From Mucilaginibacter flavidus (GTDB taxonomy: Bacteria; Bacteroidota; Bacteroidia; Sphingobacteriales; Sphingobacteriaceae): DNA of 64,000 nucleotides. The translations under genes were made by a program, and so were the position numbers. The stretch lies in contig NZ_JAMXOE010000014.1 of NCBI RefSeq assembly GCF_024055575.1, forward strand, positions 1-64,000, written 5' to 3'. The stretch's first letter is position 1. The number at the start of each line of letters is the position of its first letter. Below, one piece after another: positions 32,454 through 42,260 of this stretch. The notes below the pieces were generated by a model. It worked only from the letters and a program-made list of their open reading frames with translations, was not told the origin of the DNA and searched no databases.

Positions 32454-35063
32454 TTGGCAAAAGACAATAGTAAAGAGACGCCCTTAATGCAGCAGTACAA
32501 CCAGATAAAGGTAAAGTACCCCGGTGCATTATTGTTGTTTCGTGTGGGAGATTTTTATGAGACTTTTGGCGAAGACGCCATCAAGGCAGCCGGTATTTTG
32601 GGTATCGTGCTTACACGTCGTGCAAATGGGGCGGCGACACATATTGAGCTGGCGGGTTTTCCGCACCACTCGCTGGATACTTACCTACCCAAACTGGTGA
32701 GGGCCGGGCAGCGGGTAGCCATTTGCGACCAGCTAGAAGACCCCAAAGCCACCAAAACTATTGTTAAGCGTGGCGTTACTGAATTGGTTACTCCTGGTGT
32801 GGCCATCAGCGACAATATCCTAAATCAAAAAAGCAATAATTACCTCGCTTCTTTATACTTCGAGAAAAACAGCCTGGGTATCGCCTTAATCGATATTTCG
32901 ACGGGCGAGTTTTTAACCGCCCAGGGCAATAGTGACTATATCGATAAGCTGTTGCAAAGTTTCGCGCCATCCGAGGTCATCTATCCAAAAAGCCGGCAGC
33001 GCGATTTTAAAGACACCTATGGCGACCGCTTTTATACCTACACACTTGACGAGTGGCCATACAGCGGGGATTATGCGCAGGAGGTATTGCTAAAGCATTT
33101 CGGCGTAAAATCATTAAAGGGTTTCGGTATTGACAAGTTGAACCTCGGTATTATAGCCGCAGGTGTTGCGCTGCATTATTTAAATGAAACCGAACATCGC
33201 AACCTGCAGCATATCTCGGCCATCGGCAGGATAGAAGAAGACCGCTACCTTTGGCTCGACAGATACAGCGTACGCAACCTTGAACTGGTTGGCTCAGCAA
33301 ACGAAAATGCATTAACGCTGGTTGACGTGCTCGACCATACCTGTTCGCCAATGGGAGCACGCCTGCTACGCCGCTGGATTGTAATGCCGTTAAAAGAATT
33401 GAAACCAATAAACGACCGACTTGGCGTTGTTGAATATTTGATCGAGCAGGAAGACTTGCGCGAATCACTCAAACAAAATATAAGGCTGATTGGTGATTTA
33501 GAGCGACTAATATCAAAAATTGGCCTGCATAAAGCTAATCCGCGCGAGGTTTGCCAGCTTAAAAAAGCCTTGCTGGCCATTGATGTAATTAAAAAAATTG
33601 GCGAAACATCGGTTAGCCTGCCGCTGCAGGCAATTGCAGCTCAATTAAATCCATGCACGCTCATTAGTGATAAAATTGAGAAGGAGTTAAATCCAGAGCC
33701 TCCAGTTATGCTGGTGAAAGGCAGCGTGATGAGTGACGGGATAAATGAAGAATTGGACAGGCTTCGTAAAATTGCTTTTGGCGGAAAGGGTTATTTGCTG
33801 GAGATACAAAAGCGCGAGGCCGAACAAACCGGCATACCCTCGCTTAAAGTATCGTTTAATAACGTATTTGGCTATTACCTTGAGGTTACCCACAGCCACC
33901 GTGATAAGGTGCCCGCTGAATGGATACGCAAACAAACACTGGTAAATGCCGAGCGGTACATTACGCCCGAGTTAAAGGAATACGAGGAGCAAATATTAGG
34001 CGCGGAAGAAAAAATACTGGCCCTGGAAACCAGGCTGTATAACGACCTGCTTTACTCGCTTGCAGAGTACATCAAGCCTATACAACTGAATGCACAATTG
34101 GTGGCCCGTTTGGATGTGCTGCTAAACTTTGCTACTATTTCCATTAAAAACTATTATGTTAAGCCGGAGATGAACGATAGCCGGGTTATCGATATAAAAG
34201 GTGGCCGCCACCCGGTTATTGAAAAGAATTTGCCGTTGGGCGAGGAATATATCACCAATGATGTGTTCCTCGATTCGGAAACCCAGCAGATAATTATTAT
34301 TACCGGGCCAAACATGGCCGGTAAATCGGCATTGCTAAGGCAAACCGGGCTGATAGTGCTGATGGCACAGATGGGCTGTTTCGTGCCTGCGAAAGCCGCT
34401 TCGATTGGTTTGGTTGATAAGATATTTACACGCGTTGGCGCATCTGATAACCTGTCGTCCGGCGAATCGACCTTTATGGTGGAGATGAACGAAACCGCAA
34501 GTATCCTGAATAACCTGTCGGACCGCAGCCTGATTTTGCTTGATGAAATTGGCCGCGGAACATCTACTTATGATGGTATTTCCATCGCCTGGTCAATTGC
34601 TGAATTTTTGCATAACCAACCAACGGCAAGGGCTAAAACCTTGTTTGCTACCCACTACCACGAACTGAACGAGTTGAGCAACTCATTTAACCGCATCAAA
34701 AACTTTAACGTATCGGTAAAAGAAGTTGGCCACCAGATTATATTTTTACGTAAGCTGGTGCCCGGCGGCAGCGAACATAGCTTTGGTATCCACGTGGCCA
34801 AGCTTGCGGGCATGCCACAAAAAGTATTAAGCCGCGCCAACGAAATATTAAAGAAACTGGAAAACGAGCGGACAGGGGGGGAGCATATCAAAGAAAGTAT
34901 CCGTAAGGTGCAAAAGCAAGCTGTACAAATGCAGATGTTTAGTATTGACGACCCGGTGCTTGTAAAAATACGCGATACGCTGAATAACCTCGATGTAAAT
35001 ACCCTTACGCCTGTTGAAGCCCTGATGAAGCTGGATGAGATACAACGGGTGATAAAAGGGTAG
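32454..35063 (+). CDS. mutS: DNA mismatch repair protein MutS
   Basis: Full-length MutS of 869 residues. N-terminal mismatch-binding motif GDFYETFGEDA (Phe-x-Glu), then connector, lever and clamp domains, Walker A TGPNMAGKSALL, Walker B LLDEIGRGTSTYDG, and ATHYHELNEL. The start is TTG at 32454, supported by AGGAG at 32441-32445 at the correct distance. No in-frame ATG lies before the conserved region. Confidence 0.98.
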   Translation: MAKDNSKETPLMQQYNQIKVKYPGALLLFRVGDFYETFGEDAIKAAGILGIVLTRRANGAATHIELAGFPHHSLDTYLPKLVRAGQRVAICDQLEDPKATKTIVKRGVTELVTPGVAISDNILNQKSNNYLASLYFEKNSLGIALIDISTGEFLTAQGNSDYIDKLLQSFAPSEVIYPKSRQRDFKDTYGDRFYTYTLDEWPYSGDYAQEVLLKHFGVKSLKGFGIDKLNLGIIAAGVALHYLNETEHRNLQHISAIGRIEEDRYLWLDRYSVRNLELVGSANENALTLVDVLDHTCSPMGARLLRRWIVMPLKELKPINDRLGVVEYLIEQEDLRESLKQNIRLIGDLERLISKIGLHKANPREVCQLKKALLAIDVIKKIGETSVSLPLQAIAAQLNPCTLISDKIEKELNPEPPVMLVKGSVMSDGINEELDRLRKIAFGGKGYLLEIQKREAEQTGIPSLKVSFNNVFGYYLEVTHSHRDKVPAEWIRKQTLVNAERYITPELKEYEEQILGAEEKILALETRLYNDLLYSLAEYIKPIQLNAQLVARLDVLLNFATISIKNYYVKPEMNDSRVIDIKGGRHPVIEKNLPLGEEYITNDVFLDSETQQIIIITGPNMAGKSALLRQTGLIVLMAQMGCFVPAKAASIGLVDKIFTRVGASDNLSSGESTFMVEMNETASILNNLSDRSLILLDEIGRGTSTYDGISIAWSIAEFLHNQPTARAKTLFATHYHELNELSNSFNRIKNFNVSVKEVGHQIIFLRKLVPGGSEHSFGIHVAKLAGMPQKVLSRANEILKKLENERTGGEHIKESIRKVQKQAVQMQMFSIDDPVLVKIRDTLNNLDVNTLTPVEALMKLDEIQRVIKG

Positions 35064-35166
35064 TGATAAAAGGTTGGAGAATAGAGATTAGGTGGAGATT
35101 GAAGATGCCAATAGTGTTTTACTATGGTAAAATATTGTATCTTAGTTGTTTATCAACCTGCCGGTT

Positions 35167-35832
35167 ATGCGTTTTAATAAATCACAATTGTTTATCTTAT
35201 CGGCTATAATTGCCGTTGCGGTACTTTCATCTTGCAGCGCGCTAAAACGAGCAACTACACAGCCATTGGTACTGAATAGTCCAATACCGGATGCGCCCGG
35301 TAAATCAATCGTGATTAATAATGTGCCTGTAAAGCAGGTACTAAAGCACCGGCCACCCTATGTTATGGTACCGCCTGCCGATAGCATCGCAAAAAAATAC
35401 GCGACAATTTTAGACGTAAGAAAAGCGGAGATACAAAACGGAAGACTTTACGATTTTATAGATCAGTGGGTAGGTGCGCCGTACCGATTTGGCGGCCTTG
35501 CGCGCGATGGTGTTGATTGCTCGGGCTTTGTGTACCTGTTGCAGCAGCAGGTTTATGACATTGCCGATATACCACGCTCAACCAACCTGCAAATAAACTA
35601 CATCAATCAAAAGCCTGAAAACGAACTCAAAGAGGGCGATTTGGTCTTTTTTGATTTTGACGGAAAGCAGTTTAGCCATGTGGGCGTCTACCTGTTAAAC
35701 GGCTACGTAGTGCATGCCAGTACCAGCAAGGGCGTTATTATCTTGAAACTACATTCGCCGTCGTTGTTTAAATATTTCTCACGTGCCGGTTCGGTGATTG
35801 ACCCTGCGGATTTGCCGCCCGCAGAGAATTGA
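35167..35832 (+). CDS. NlpC/P60 (C40) lipoprotein peptidase, copy 1
   Basis: A 221-residue peptidoglycan peptidase anchored as a lipoprotein (AVLSSC at the end of the signal). Catalytic Cys in GVDCSGFVYLL, His in KQFSHVGVYLL, third residue in VVHASTSKG. ATG 35167 is preferred over the upstream TTG at 35146. Close paralogue of the next gene, including IAKKYATIL and QNGRLYDFIDQW before the catalytic Cys. Confidence 0.9.
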   Translation: MRFNKSQLFILSAIIAVAVLSSCSALKRATTQPLVLNSPIPDAPGKSIVINNVPVKQVLKHRPPYVMVPPADSIAKKYATILDVRKAEIQNGRLYDFIDQWVGAPYRFGGLARDGVDCSGFVYLLQQQVYDIADIPRSTNLQINYINQKPENELKEGDLVFFDFDGKQFSHVGVYLLNGYVVHASTSKGVIILKLHSPSLFKYFSRAGSVIDPADLPPAEN

Positions 35833-35964
35833 GGGTGGAAATACTAATCATAGGCCCTCTATTTTTCCAGTCTTACTGACTTTCCCGGCTTTCGGAATGC
35901 CAATTGTTAATATGTTAAAAACATCCGCAATTTCCACAATCCTTATTGCACTTACCTTTATGGT

Positions 35965-36534
35965 ATGAATAAAATAAATTACCTGTTTTGTTTATTAGCC
36001 GTTACTACTATTCTTTCGTCGTGCCATAGCCGCAGGGTCGCCATGCGCGGGCAACCAGGCCAGATTGTACAGCCCGAAGGCAGTATTGCCGATAAATATG
36101 CCGGTATATTAGGGGTTGATAAGAGCCAGATCCAAAACGGTCGTTTATATGCCTTTATCGAGCAGTGGATGGGCACTCCGTACCGGTTTGGCGGAGAAGA
36201 TAAAAGCGGCGTTGATTGTTCGGGGCTGACACAGCTATTGGAGCAGGAAGTTTACGGAATAAGCATCCCGCGCTCAACCAGTCAGCAGATAAACGTGATT
36301 AAGCGCAAATATGAGGAAGAACTGGTAGAAGGCGATTTGTTGTTTTTTGATTATGATGGCAAAAAATTCAGCCATGTGGCGGTGTACCTGCAAAATGGTT
36401 ACTATGTTCACGCCAGCTCTTCAAAAGGGGTTATTATAACCAAACTTCACGATCCATACACCTATAAGTATTTTTCAAGATGTGGCTCAATCCTGCCCGA
36501 TACCGGTTATGCAGCTTCGGGCGGGAGTAAATAA
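35965..36534 (+). CDS. NlpC/P60 (C40) lipoprotein peptidase, copy 2
   Basis: A 189-residue tandem paralogue of the preceding gene. Lipobox ILSSC in the signal, catalytic Cys in GVDCSGLTQLL, His in KKFSHVAVYLQ. It lacks the ~30-residue linker after the signal found in copy 1. Tandem duplication is the likely origin. Probably a periplasmic cell-wall hydrolase. Confidence 0.9.
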   Translation: MNKINYLFCLLAVTTILSSCHSRRVAMRGQPGQIVQPEGSIADKYAGILGVDKSQIQNGRLYAFIEQWMGTPYRFGGEDKSGVDCSGLTQLLEQEVYGISIPRSTSQQINVIKRKYEEELVEGDLLFFDYDGKKFSHVAVYLQNGYYVHASSSKGVIITKLHDPYTYKYFSRCGSILPDTGYAASGGSK

Positions 36535-36639
36535 GAAGGCTTATTTATATAGGTATTCAACAGGGTAATATGTTCCACCGGCACTCTCCATCGTTTTTGA
36601 TGAGCGACTTTAAATTGAAATCCGTAATTTTGTCCCATC

Positions 36640-36762
36640 ATGTCAACACCCAAAGAAGATACATCTTTCTGGACCAAGTATAAGCGTTTCGCCAGTACCG
36701 AAATATTGCTTTATGTAATTATGATTGTCGGGATTATATTAGGGATAATTATTTTTAGTTAA
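36640..36762 (+). CDS. Small single-pass membrane protein (40 residues)
   Basis: Starts MSTPKEDTSFWTKYKRFAS, then one long hydrophobic helix (ILLYVIMIVGIILGIIIF) and stops. Charged head plus one helix fits a small membrane protein. It overlaps the stop of the DUF3857 gene on the other strand. Too short for certainty. Confidence 0.5.
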   Translation: MSTPKEDTSFWTKYKRFASTEILLYVIMIVGIILGIIIFS

Positions 36763-38675
36763 TTACCGCTTTTTACAAGTACCACATTATATTCATCGGC
36801 ATCAACCACCGCCTGGAAAAAATCAACCACATCCGGATAAATAGCTTTATTATAGGTGCCGCCGATAAGCTGGAACTTGCGCTTATAAGTTAGTTTGTCG
36901 CCCTTTAATTCCATAGTTGCTGTGAAGTTTCCAAATGGTTTATCCAGCTTTTCGTTTAGTACCATCTTTTCAAGGCGGTAGCCTTTTGGAATGGTGTAGG
37001 TAATTTCGTCGTTGTCAGTATATCCTTCATTAAAATAAACATCCGTTGTGCGGTTGCGGACCTGCCGCGGCACATACCCTTTTCGATTAATGGGGTTTAG
37101 AGAGAAGTATATTTTTCCATCATTTAAAGTCGCAAAATCCCTGGCATGTAGTTTTAACTTTTCTGTTGTTGCGGGGTCGAAGCTTTTATCCTGGTTAAGT
37201 TCAAAATCATCAATATCCATGTTGTTAATTTGGTACACTCTTGGCAATATTTTATATTGCTCCATTTTGGGTTCTTTAAGGAAATAATCGCGATCTGTAT
37301 ACTGAACTCCTTTAAAAATTGTCGACATGGTTCCGGACAATTCACCATCATCACTTATAGAAAAGTCGGCTTTCCGATTTCTTAAATTGGTTTCTACTGT
37401 ATATTTTGGCGTGTGCAACAACTTTCCACCTTCAGGGGTAACAGCAAGTACAGTACGGTCATCAGTGAAGTCGCCAAGGTAGCCGAATGGTAAGGTTTGA
37501 CTTGTGCAATCTGCCCAGGTGGTATCGTTTTTAAAAGGAACGCACAAAATTATATGGTTGCCCTGCATACACGGAAAGTCGTGCGCAAAACTAATCTTGT
37601 AATCGGCGTCGGCTTCAACTTCGCAATAATATGATTCAATATTGACTGCTTTTAGCAGGGCTCGCGTGTAATTTACCAGCGCTTTGCAGTCGCCATAGTT
37701 TTGCCGGTCAACATCCGATGCAAGGAATGGCTGCCAGCCGCCTACACCAACCTGCACACTTACATAATGTGTTTTGGATTGCATGTACTCGTATATCTTT
37801 TTTGCCTTTAATTTGGGGTCGGAAATGCTGGCTGTTAGGTTTTTTACGTATTGGATTGTTTCGTAAGGTAGTTCATCACGTTTGGCCACCAGGTTATCGT
37901 ATTCCCATTTGCCGAGTTCTTTATAATTTGTAAAAGAGCCGGCCATGCCGTAGTAAAGAAATTTTTCGGGAGCTATTTTAACGGAGCTAAGATAGTCGTC
38001 ATCGTTTGGGTTTAACGGCTCGTCTTTAACCGCTTTTATTCCCGACATCTGCCAATAATAACTTTTTAATCCCTGGGCATTACTACTGATGTTTACTTTA
38101 CCCGGCATATTAATTTCTTTTAGCCTGATTTTAAAATCAGGTTTGCATAAAAATGTGTAAGAACTTTTTTCGAGCGCGACGCCGAAATGCGGATTTGGTT
38201 CCCATCCGGGTATATATAACGTTTGTTTTAAACGCTGCTCGTATTCATAAACAACAGTGTAAGGGTATTCGCTAACTACTGGCCTGTAGCTTTTAATTTT
38301 GGTGTCTAAAAACAGCGAGAACCCGTCCCATGCATTTGCCTCATCAAAATCACTTTCCGAAATTTTTTTAACTGTAATTCCGAAACTGTTGTAAATTATC
38401 CCTTTTATGTATTTAATAGAAGTGCTTTTATCATGATCAACGTAAAGATTAGCCATCTGGTCACCATTTTTATTTAAAACAGTTATGGCTTTTTTTACGT
38501 GATAAACCATATTATCCAAATCCTTCACCTCGATGGTCACCTCTTCATTTCGCACTACCGAACTTGCGTAGGGCAGCAATTCCTTAGGTATAAGGCTGGC
38601 GTCATAATTTTGTTGTGCATTAACAGAAACCCAGCATACAGTTAAAAAACCTGCAATAATAAATCCTCTCATCAT
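36759..38675 (-). CDS. DUF3857 / transglutaminase-like exported protein 1
   Basis: A 638-residue exported protein with a signal (ending VNAQ), an N-terminal DUF3857 domain, a transglutaminase-like core and a C-terminal beta-rich region. The triad is intact: Cys in YGDCKALVNYTRALL, His in GNHIILCVP, Asp in WADCTSQ. It overlaps its upstream neighbour by 4 bp, so the two are co-translated. Role in the periplasm unknown. Confidence 0.85.
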   Translation of the reverse strand: MMRGFIIAGFLTVCWVSVNAQQNYDASLIPKELLPYASSVVRNEEVTIEVKDLDNMVYHVKKAITVLNKNGDQMANLYVDHDKSTSIKYIKGIIYNSFGITVKKISESDFDEANAWDGFSLFLDTKIKSYRPVVSEYPYTVVYEYEQRLKQTLYIPGWEPNPHFGVALEKSSYTFLCKPDFKIRLKEINMPGKVNISSNAQGLKSYYWQMSGIKAVKDEPLNPNDDDYLSSVKIAPEKFLYYGMAGSFTNYKELGKWEYDNLVAKRDELPYETIQYVKNLTASISDPKLKAKKIYEYMQSKTHYVSVQVGVGGWQPFLASDVDRQNYGDCKALVNYTRALLKAVNIESYYCEVEADADYKISFAHDFPCMQGNHIILCVPFKNDTTWADCTSQTLPFGYLGDFTDDRTVLAVTPEGGKLLHTPKYTVETNLRNRKADFSISDDGELSGTMSTIFKGVQYTDRDYFLKEPKMEQYKILPRVYQINNMDIDDFELNQDKSFDPATTEKLKLHARDFATLNDGKIYFSLNPINRKGYVPRQVRNRTTDVYFNEGYTDNDEITYTIPKGYRLEKMVLNEKLDKPFGNFTATMELKGDKLTYKRKFQLIGGTYNKAIYPDVVDFFQAVVDADEYNVVLVKSGN

Positions 38676-40654
38676 TTCTTCTTCAAAACCATTTCGGTTT
38701 TTTGCGACTGTATAATTTTATTGTAAAACTCTTTTATGCTTGGGAATTCTTCGGTGCCATAAACCGATTTGTTAAATTGGGTAAGATAAATGAAACTGAA
38801 CGAGTTGTCACCCGGTTCGTAACTGCTGATGTACTTACCTCCATTATTGGGTATAGATATTGCCATAGTTTGCGGCGGGGTGTCGACCATATAGCCGGCG
38901 GGCAGGTGCACAGTTATTGCATAACGGTCTTCTGATGCCATGCCCATATCGATAGGGAAGGAGCGCTCGTTTAATTTGAAGGGATTGGTTGTCATTCTGT
39001 GTATATAATACGGGCTAAATGTCGCCTTTTTGGTTTCGCCCAATTTATCATAAACTTTTATTTCAACATCATATTGCTCTACCACGGGCATATCAAGGCT
39101 GTCGAGGTTGCGAACCTCCGACTTCGTGAATTTCCATTTCGGCAATTTACCGTTCAGGTTTTCAACATACTCATCAATACTGTTGAATTTCTTAATGGCC
39201 ACTCTTCTTTTATAGGCTTCGTAGCCTGTTGAGTAGTTTACTAACGTACCCTTCAATTTGCCATCATCCTGTAGGGTAACATCGAGTATGTAACTGCTTT
39301 TTTCGCGCTGGGGCAGGCTCATATCCATAAAGTACGATGGTTTGTCAAGGCTGAATACCCTGCCTTTGTCGTTGAGGCACTTAAACGGCAGCACACCAAA
39401 CGGCAGCAGCGGGTCGGTAGCATCCAGTAAATAGGCCTGGTCGCCAATATTAACCTTGGCAACCACATAGTCAAAATCGCCAATTACAGGGTAGAGGGTA
39501 TTCAAAGCCCCATTGTCGCGGGTTGATAGTAAAACTACTTCAGTATTTAAACCAGCCGTGCTTAAGGCAGTGGCAAGGGAAAGGTTTATATCAGCAATAT
39601 CACCGCTATGCTTGTCAATAGCTTTGCTTATGCTTTCGCTATAAATAGACCAGAAGCCATCCCATTTAAACCATTTTTGCCAGTGTTGATAAATTGCTTT
39701 GGCTTTTGCCAGATCATCCGGTTTTCCGGCTATTATCGCTGCAACCTTGTCTTTAAGTAATCCTTTCCGTTTCAGCTGCCCACCGAAATTTGGTTCAGTT
39801 TTAAGTGAGTAGTCAATATCCCGCCACTCTTTGGTTTCTTTATGTTTGGAGCCATCGTAAGGGCTTTGCCAATCCACCAACTCAAAATTTATAGCCGACA
39901 GAAAGTTTTTTGGCGAAGTCATGTAATCATCTTCTTTAAACGCGGGTATATCCGCCATACCGTAATTTATAAGCGAACAATCGGCTTTGGCGCCACGTGC
40001 CTCAAAACAAGTCGATTCAACAGAAGATGTATTTTTAGTAAGCTTTAAATAACCTTTAATGGAAGCATTAAAGTTGAAAAACGCCGGGATGTGTACTTCG
40101 TATTCTGAATATAGTTTTGGAATATCATCCTGGAACTCCCACGACCTCAATTTGTACCAACGGAATGATTCAACACGGTATTTATACTCTATAATACAGC
40201 CGTCGCGCAACCCGGGCATGGCAAATTTATGGCTTGCCCAGTATTTATTTTCTTTCACAGGATAAACCTTTTTGTCTTCAAGCTCGGCTTTTTGTGTAAA
40301 GCCGTTATCATCCTTGTAGTAGGTTACGCCTTTTATGTTCGACACGTCTTCGTAAGCATCGTTTTTATCGTTACTGTAAAGCATTATTTTTACCGTGCCC
40401 TTATTAAAAGCCTTGGCATCAAATATTTTTATTTTAACGTGATATTCGTAAAACTGCTTAAGATTGTCATCACTGCCAATATTTATACTCGATTTACCGA
40501 ACTCCTGTAATACAACCGCATGCGCAGAAGTATCCTTGGCGTAGTTTTTCATATTCATTTCTTCGGTGGTTACTGCACCGAAAGGGAAATCCTGGGCTGA
40601 GGCGAAAGCAAGTGCGTTGAACAGGAAAAACAGGATAAGTAAAGGTCTTTTCAT
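38672..40654 (-). CDS. DUF3857 / transglutaminase-like exported protein 2 (Cys lost)
   Basis: A 660-residue paralogue with a signal (ASAQ) and the same domain order. In the region where protein 1 has the nucleophile, it reads SGDIADINLSLATAL, with no Cys, while the Asp strand (YLLDATDPLLP) remains. It is therefore probably not a transglutaminase or protease and may bind peptide or act as a partner of protein 1. Overlap of 4 bp with protein 1 supports a complex. Confidence 0.82.
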   Translation of the reverse strand: MKRPLLILFFLFNALAFASAQDFPFGAVTTEEMNMKNYAKDTSAHAVVLQEFGKSSINIGSDDNLKQFYEYHVKIKIFDAKAFNKGTVKIMLYSNDKNDAYEDVSNIKGVTYYKDDNGFTQKAELEDKKVYPVKENKYWASHKFAMPGLRDGCIIEYKYRVESFRWYKLRSWEFQDDIPKLYSEYEVHIPAFFNFNASIKGYLKLTKNTSSVESTCFEARGAKADCSLINYGMADIPAFKEDDYMTSPKNFLSAINFELVDWQSPYDGSKHKETKEWRDIDYSLKTEPNFGGQLKRKGLLKDKVAAIIAGKPDDLAKAKAIYQHWQKWFKWDGFWSIYSESISKAIDKHSGDIADINLSLATALSTAGLNTEVVLLSTRDNGALNTLYPVIGDFDYVVAKVNIGDQAYLLDATDPLLPFGVLPFKCLNDKGRVFSLDKPSYFMDMSLPQREKSSYILDVTLQDDGKLKGTLVNYSTGYEAYKRRVAIKKFNSIDEYVENLNGKLPKWKFTKSEVRNLDSLDMPVVEQYDVEIKVYDKLGETKKATFSPYYIHRMTTNPFKLNERSFPIDMGMASEDRYAITVHLPAGYMVDTPPQTMAISIPNNGGKYISSYEPGDNSFSFIYLTQFNKSVYGTEEFPSIKEFYNKIIQSQKTEMVLKKK

Positions 40655-40857
40655 TCTTTAAAGTGTAAATCAAATTAGGAAGCTACAAATTATAACTTTT
40701 ATCTTAGAAATTAAATAAATTTAAAAATTTATAGTTACAGTTCTTTTTAACACTTTTGCGACCTTTGCCAAACTGATTGAAATTACCGGTAAATTACCCA
40801 AAAAAGGGCAGTTTGATTTGTGTACATTCAAACCGGCAAATAATAGCTTTTTTAAAA

Positions 40858-41907
40858 ATGAAATTAAACTTAAAACGCCCTCTTGCATTTTTCGACATCG
40901 AATCGACCGGAACAAATATCGGGGCAGACCGTATTGTCGAACTATCTGTTATCAAATTACATCCTGATGGCAGCGAGGAGGTGAAAACCTGGCGCGTAAA
41001 CCCCGGTATGCCCATTCCCCTTGAATCATCACTGGTACACGGCATTTATGATGAAGATATAAAAGACGAACCTCTTTTTAAAGATATAGCAGCACTTGTT
41101 GCTGAATTTATTGATGTAAGCGACCTTGCCGGGTATAACTCTAATAAGTTTGATATCCCAATGCTAATGGAGGAGTTTTTGCGTGCAAATGTTCAGTTTG
41201 ATTTGGATAACCGCCATTTTGTGGATGTGCAAAACATATTTCACCAGATGGAGCAACGCACCCTTAAGGCTGCTTACCAGTTTTACTGCGATAAACAAAT
41301 AATAAACGCCCACTCTGCCGAAGCTGATACCCGTGCCACTATGGAAGTGTTGCTGGCCCAGATAGCCAAATACGAAGGCGTAGAATGGGAGGATAAAAAA
41401 GGCGCCCGCAGCAAGCCCGTGGTAAATGATGTTGAAGCGCTGCACCATTTTACCAACCTGAACAAGCCTGTTGATTTCGCCGGCCGTATGGTTTACAACG
41501 AAAACGGTGAGGAAACCTTCAATTTCGGCAAGCATAAAGGCAAAACGGTGGAGGATGTATTGAAAATTGAGCCAAGCTATTATTCGTGGATGATGCAGGG
41601 CGATTTCCCGCTTTACACCAAACGCAAGCTGGAAGAAATACATAACCGCTGGAATGCCAAAAAGAACGCCGAGCGCATTGCCAGGCAGCAACAGCAGCAA
41701 ACTGCGCCAAAACCACAGGAACCTGTAACTGAAATAAGGCCGTCCGAAAATCAACCAAAACGCGAGTTTCACAAACCCGACCATACGCGCACAAACAACT
41801 ATCAAAAACCGGAAAATAAACCGTTTAAAAAGAAAGACGATGCTCCTGCTGTGCCGGTAAACGAGGATATGCTGAAGTTGCTCGCTGATAAGTTTAAGAA
41901 GGGGTAA
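40858..41907 (+). CDS. DnaQ-like 3'-5' exonuclease with C-terminal extension
   Basis: A 349-residue protein. Residues ~1-185 are a DEDDh exonuclease: FFDIESTG (Asp-x-Glu), LAGYNSNKFDIPML and the closing HSAEADTRATMEV (His...Asp). Next, FGKHKGKTVEDVL resembles a small domain seen after such exonucleases (DUF3820-type). The tail is rich in Gln, Pro and Lys. Start ATG 40858, not the upstream in-frame 40777. DNA proofreading or RNA processing is possible. Confidence 0.85.
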   Translation: MKLNLKRPLAFFDIESTGTNIGADRIVELSVIKLHPDGSEEVKTWRVNPGMPIPLESSLVHGIYDEDIKDEPLFKDIAALVAEFIDVSDLAGYNSNKFDIPMLMEEFLRANVQFDLDNRHFVDVQNIFHQMEQRTLKAAYQFYCDKQIINAHSAEADTRATMEVLLAQIAKYEGVEWEDKKGARSKPVVNDVEALHHFTNLNKPVDFAGRMVYNENGEETFNFGKHKGKTVEDVLKIEPSYYSWMMQGDFPLYTKRKLEEIHNRWNAKKNAERIARQQQQQTAPKPQEPVTEIRPSENQPKREFHKPDHTRTNNYQKPENKPFKKKDDAPAVPVNEDMLKLLADKFKKG

Positions 41908-41980
41908 GAAGTCCGGAAGTCGAAAATAGAGCTGAACAAGGGCCCAAACGTTAGTCGAAATAGATCCAGTACCGACCGAT

Positions 41981-42038
41981 AAGCGTTCCACTTTTCACAA
42001 CGGAACACCCGGAACGCTTTGGAACATGTTGGTTATCA
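41981..42038 (+). repeat. Dispersed ~60-bp repeat, copy 2
   Basis: Second copy of the repeat at 2020-2078, with GGAACACCCGGAACGCT identical. It lies in the 353-bp gap between the exonuclease and queG, which holds nothing else I recognise apart from short AGTC-type heptamer traces at its left end (41928-41945). Confidence 0.7.
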
Positions 42039-42260
42039 GATATTTTACTTTTAGTTAAAGGGTAATCTTCTGATAATCAAATGTTACGATATTTACTGTT
42101 ATGAGCATTGCTGTAATTTGCTTGTAATCAATATGTTACTGTTTTCTAATTAATTAAAATTACAGATGGAGCTGACCAGGGGGTAAGAATCTTTTTGATT
42201 GGTCTTATTTTCTACCGTTTCGCCGACACGTGAAAACATTGCATCATTGCTGGGTTCCCA

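Noticed and set aside
41164..41991. 275-codon antisense ORF opposite the exonuclease
   Set aside because: No domain or start signal, and the plus-strand protein is clearly real.
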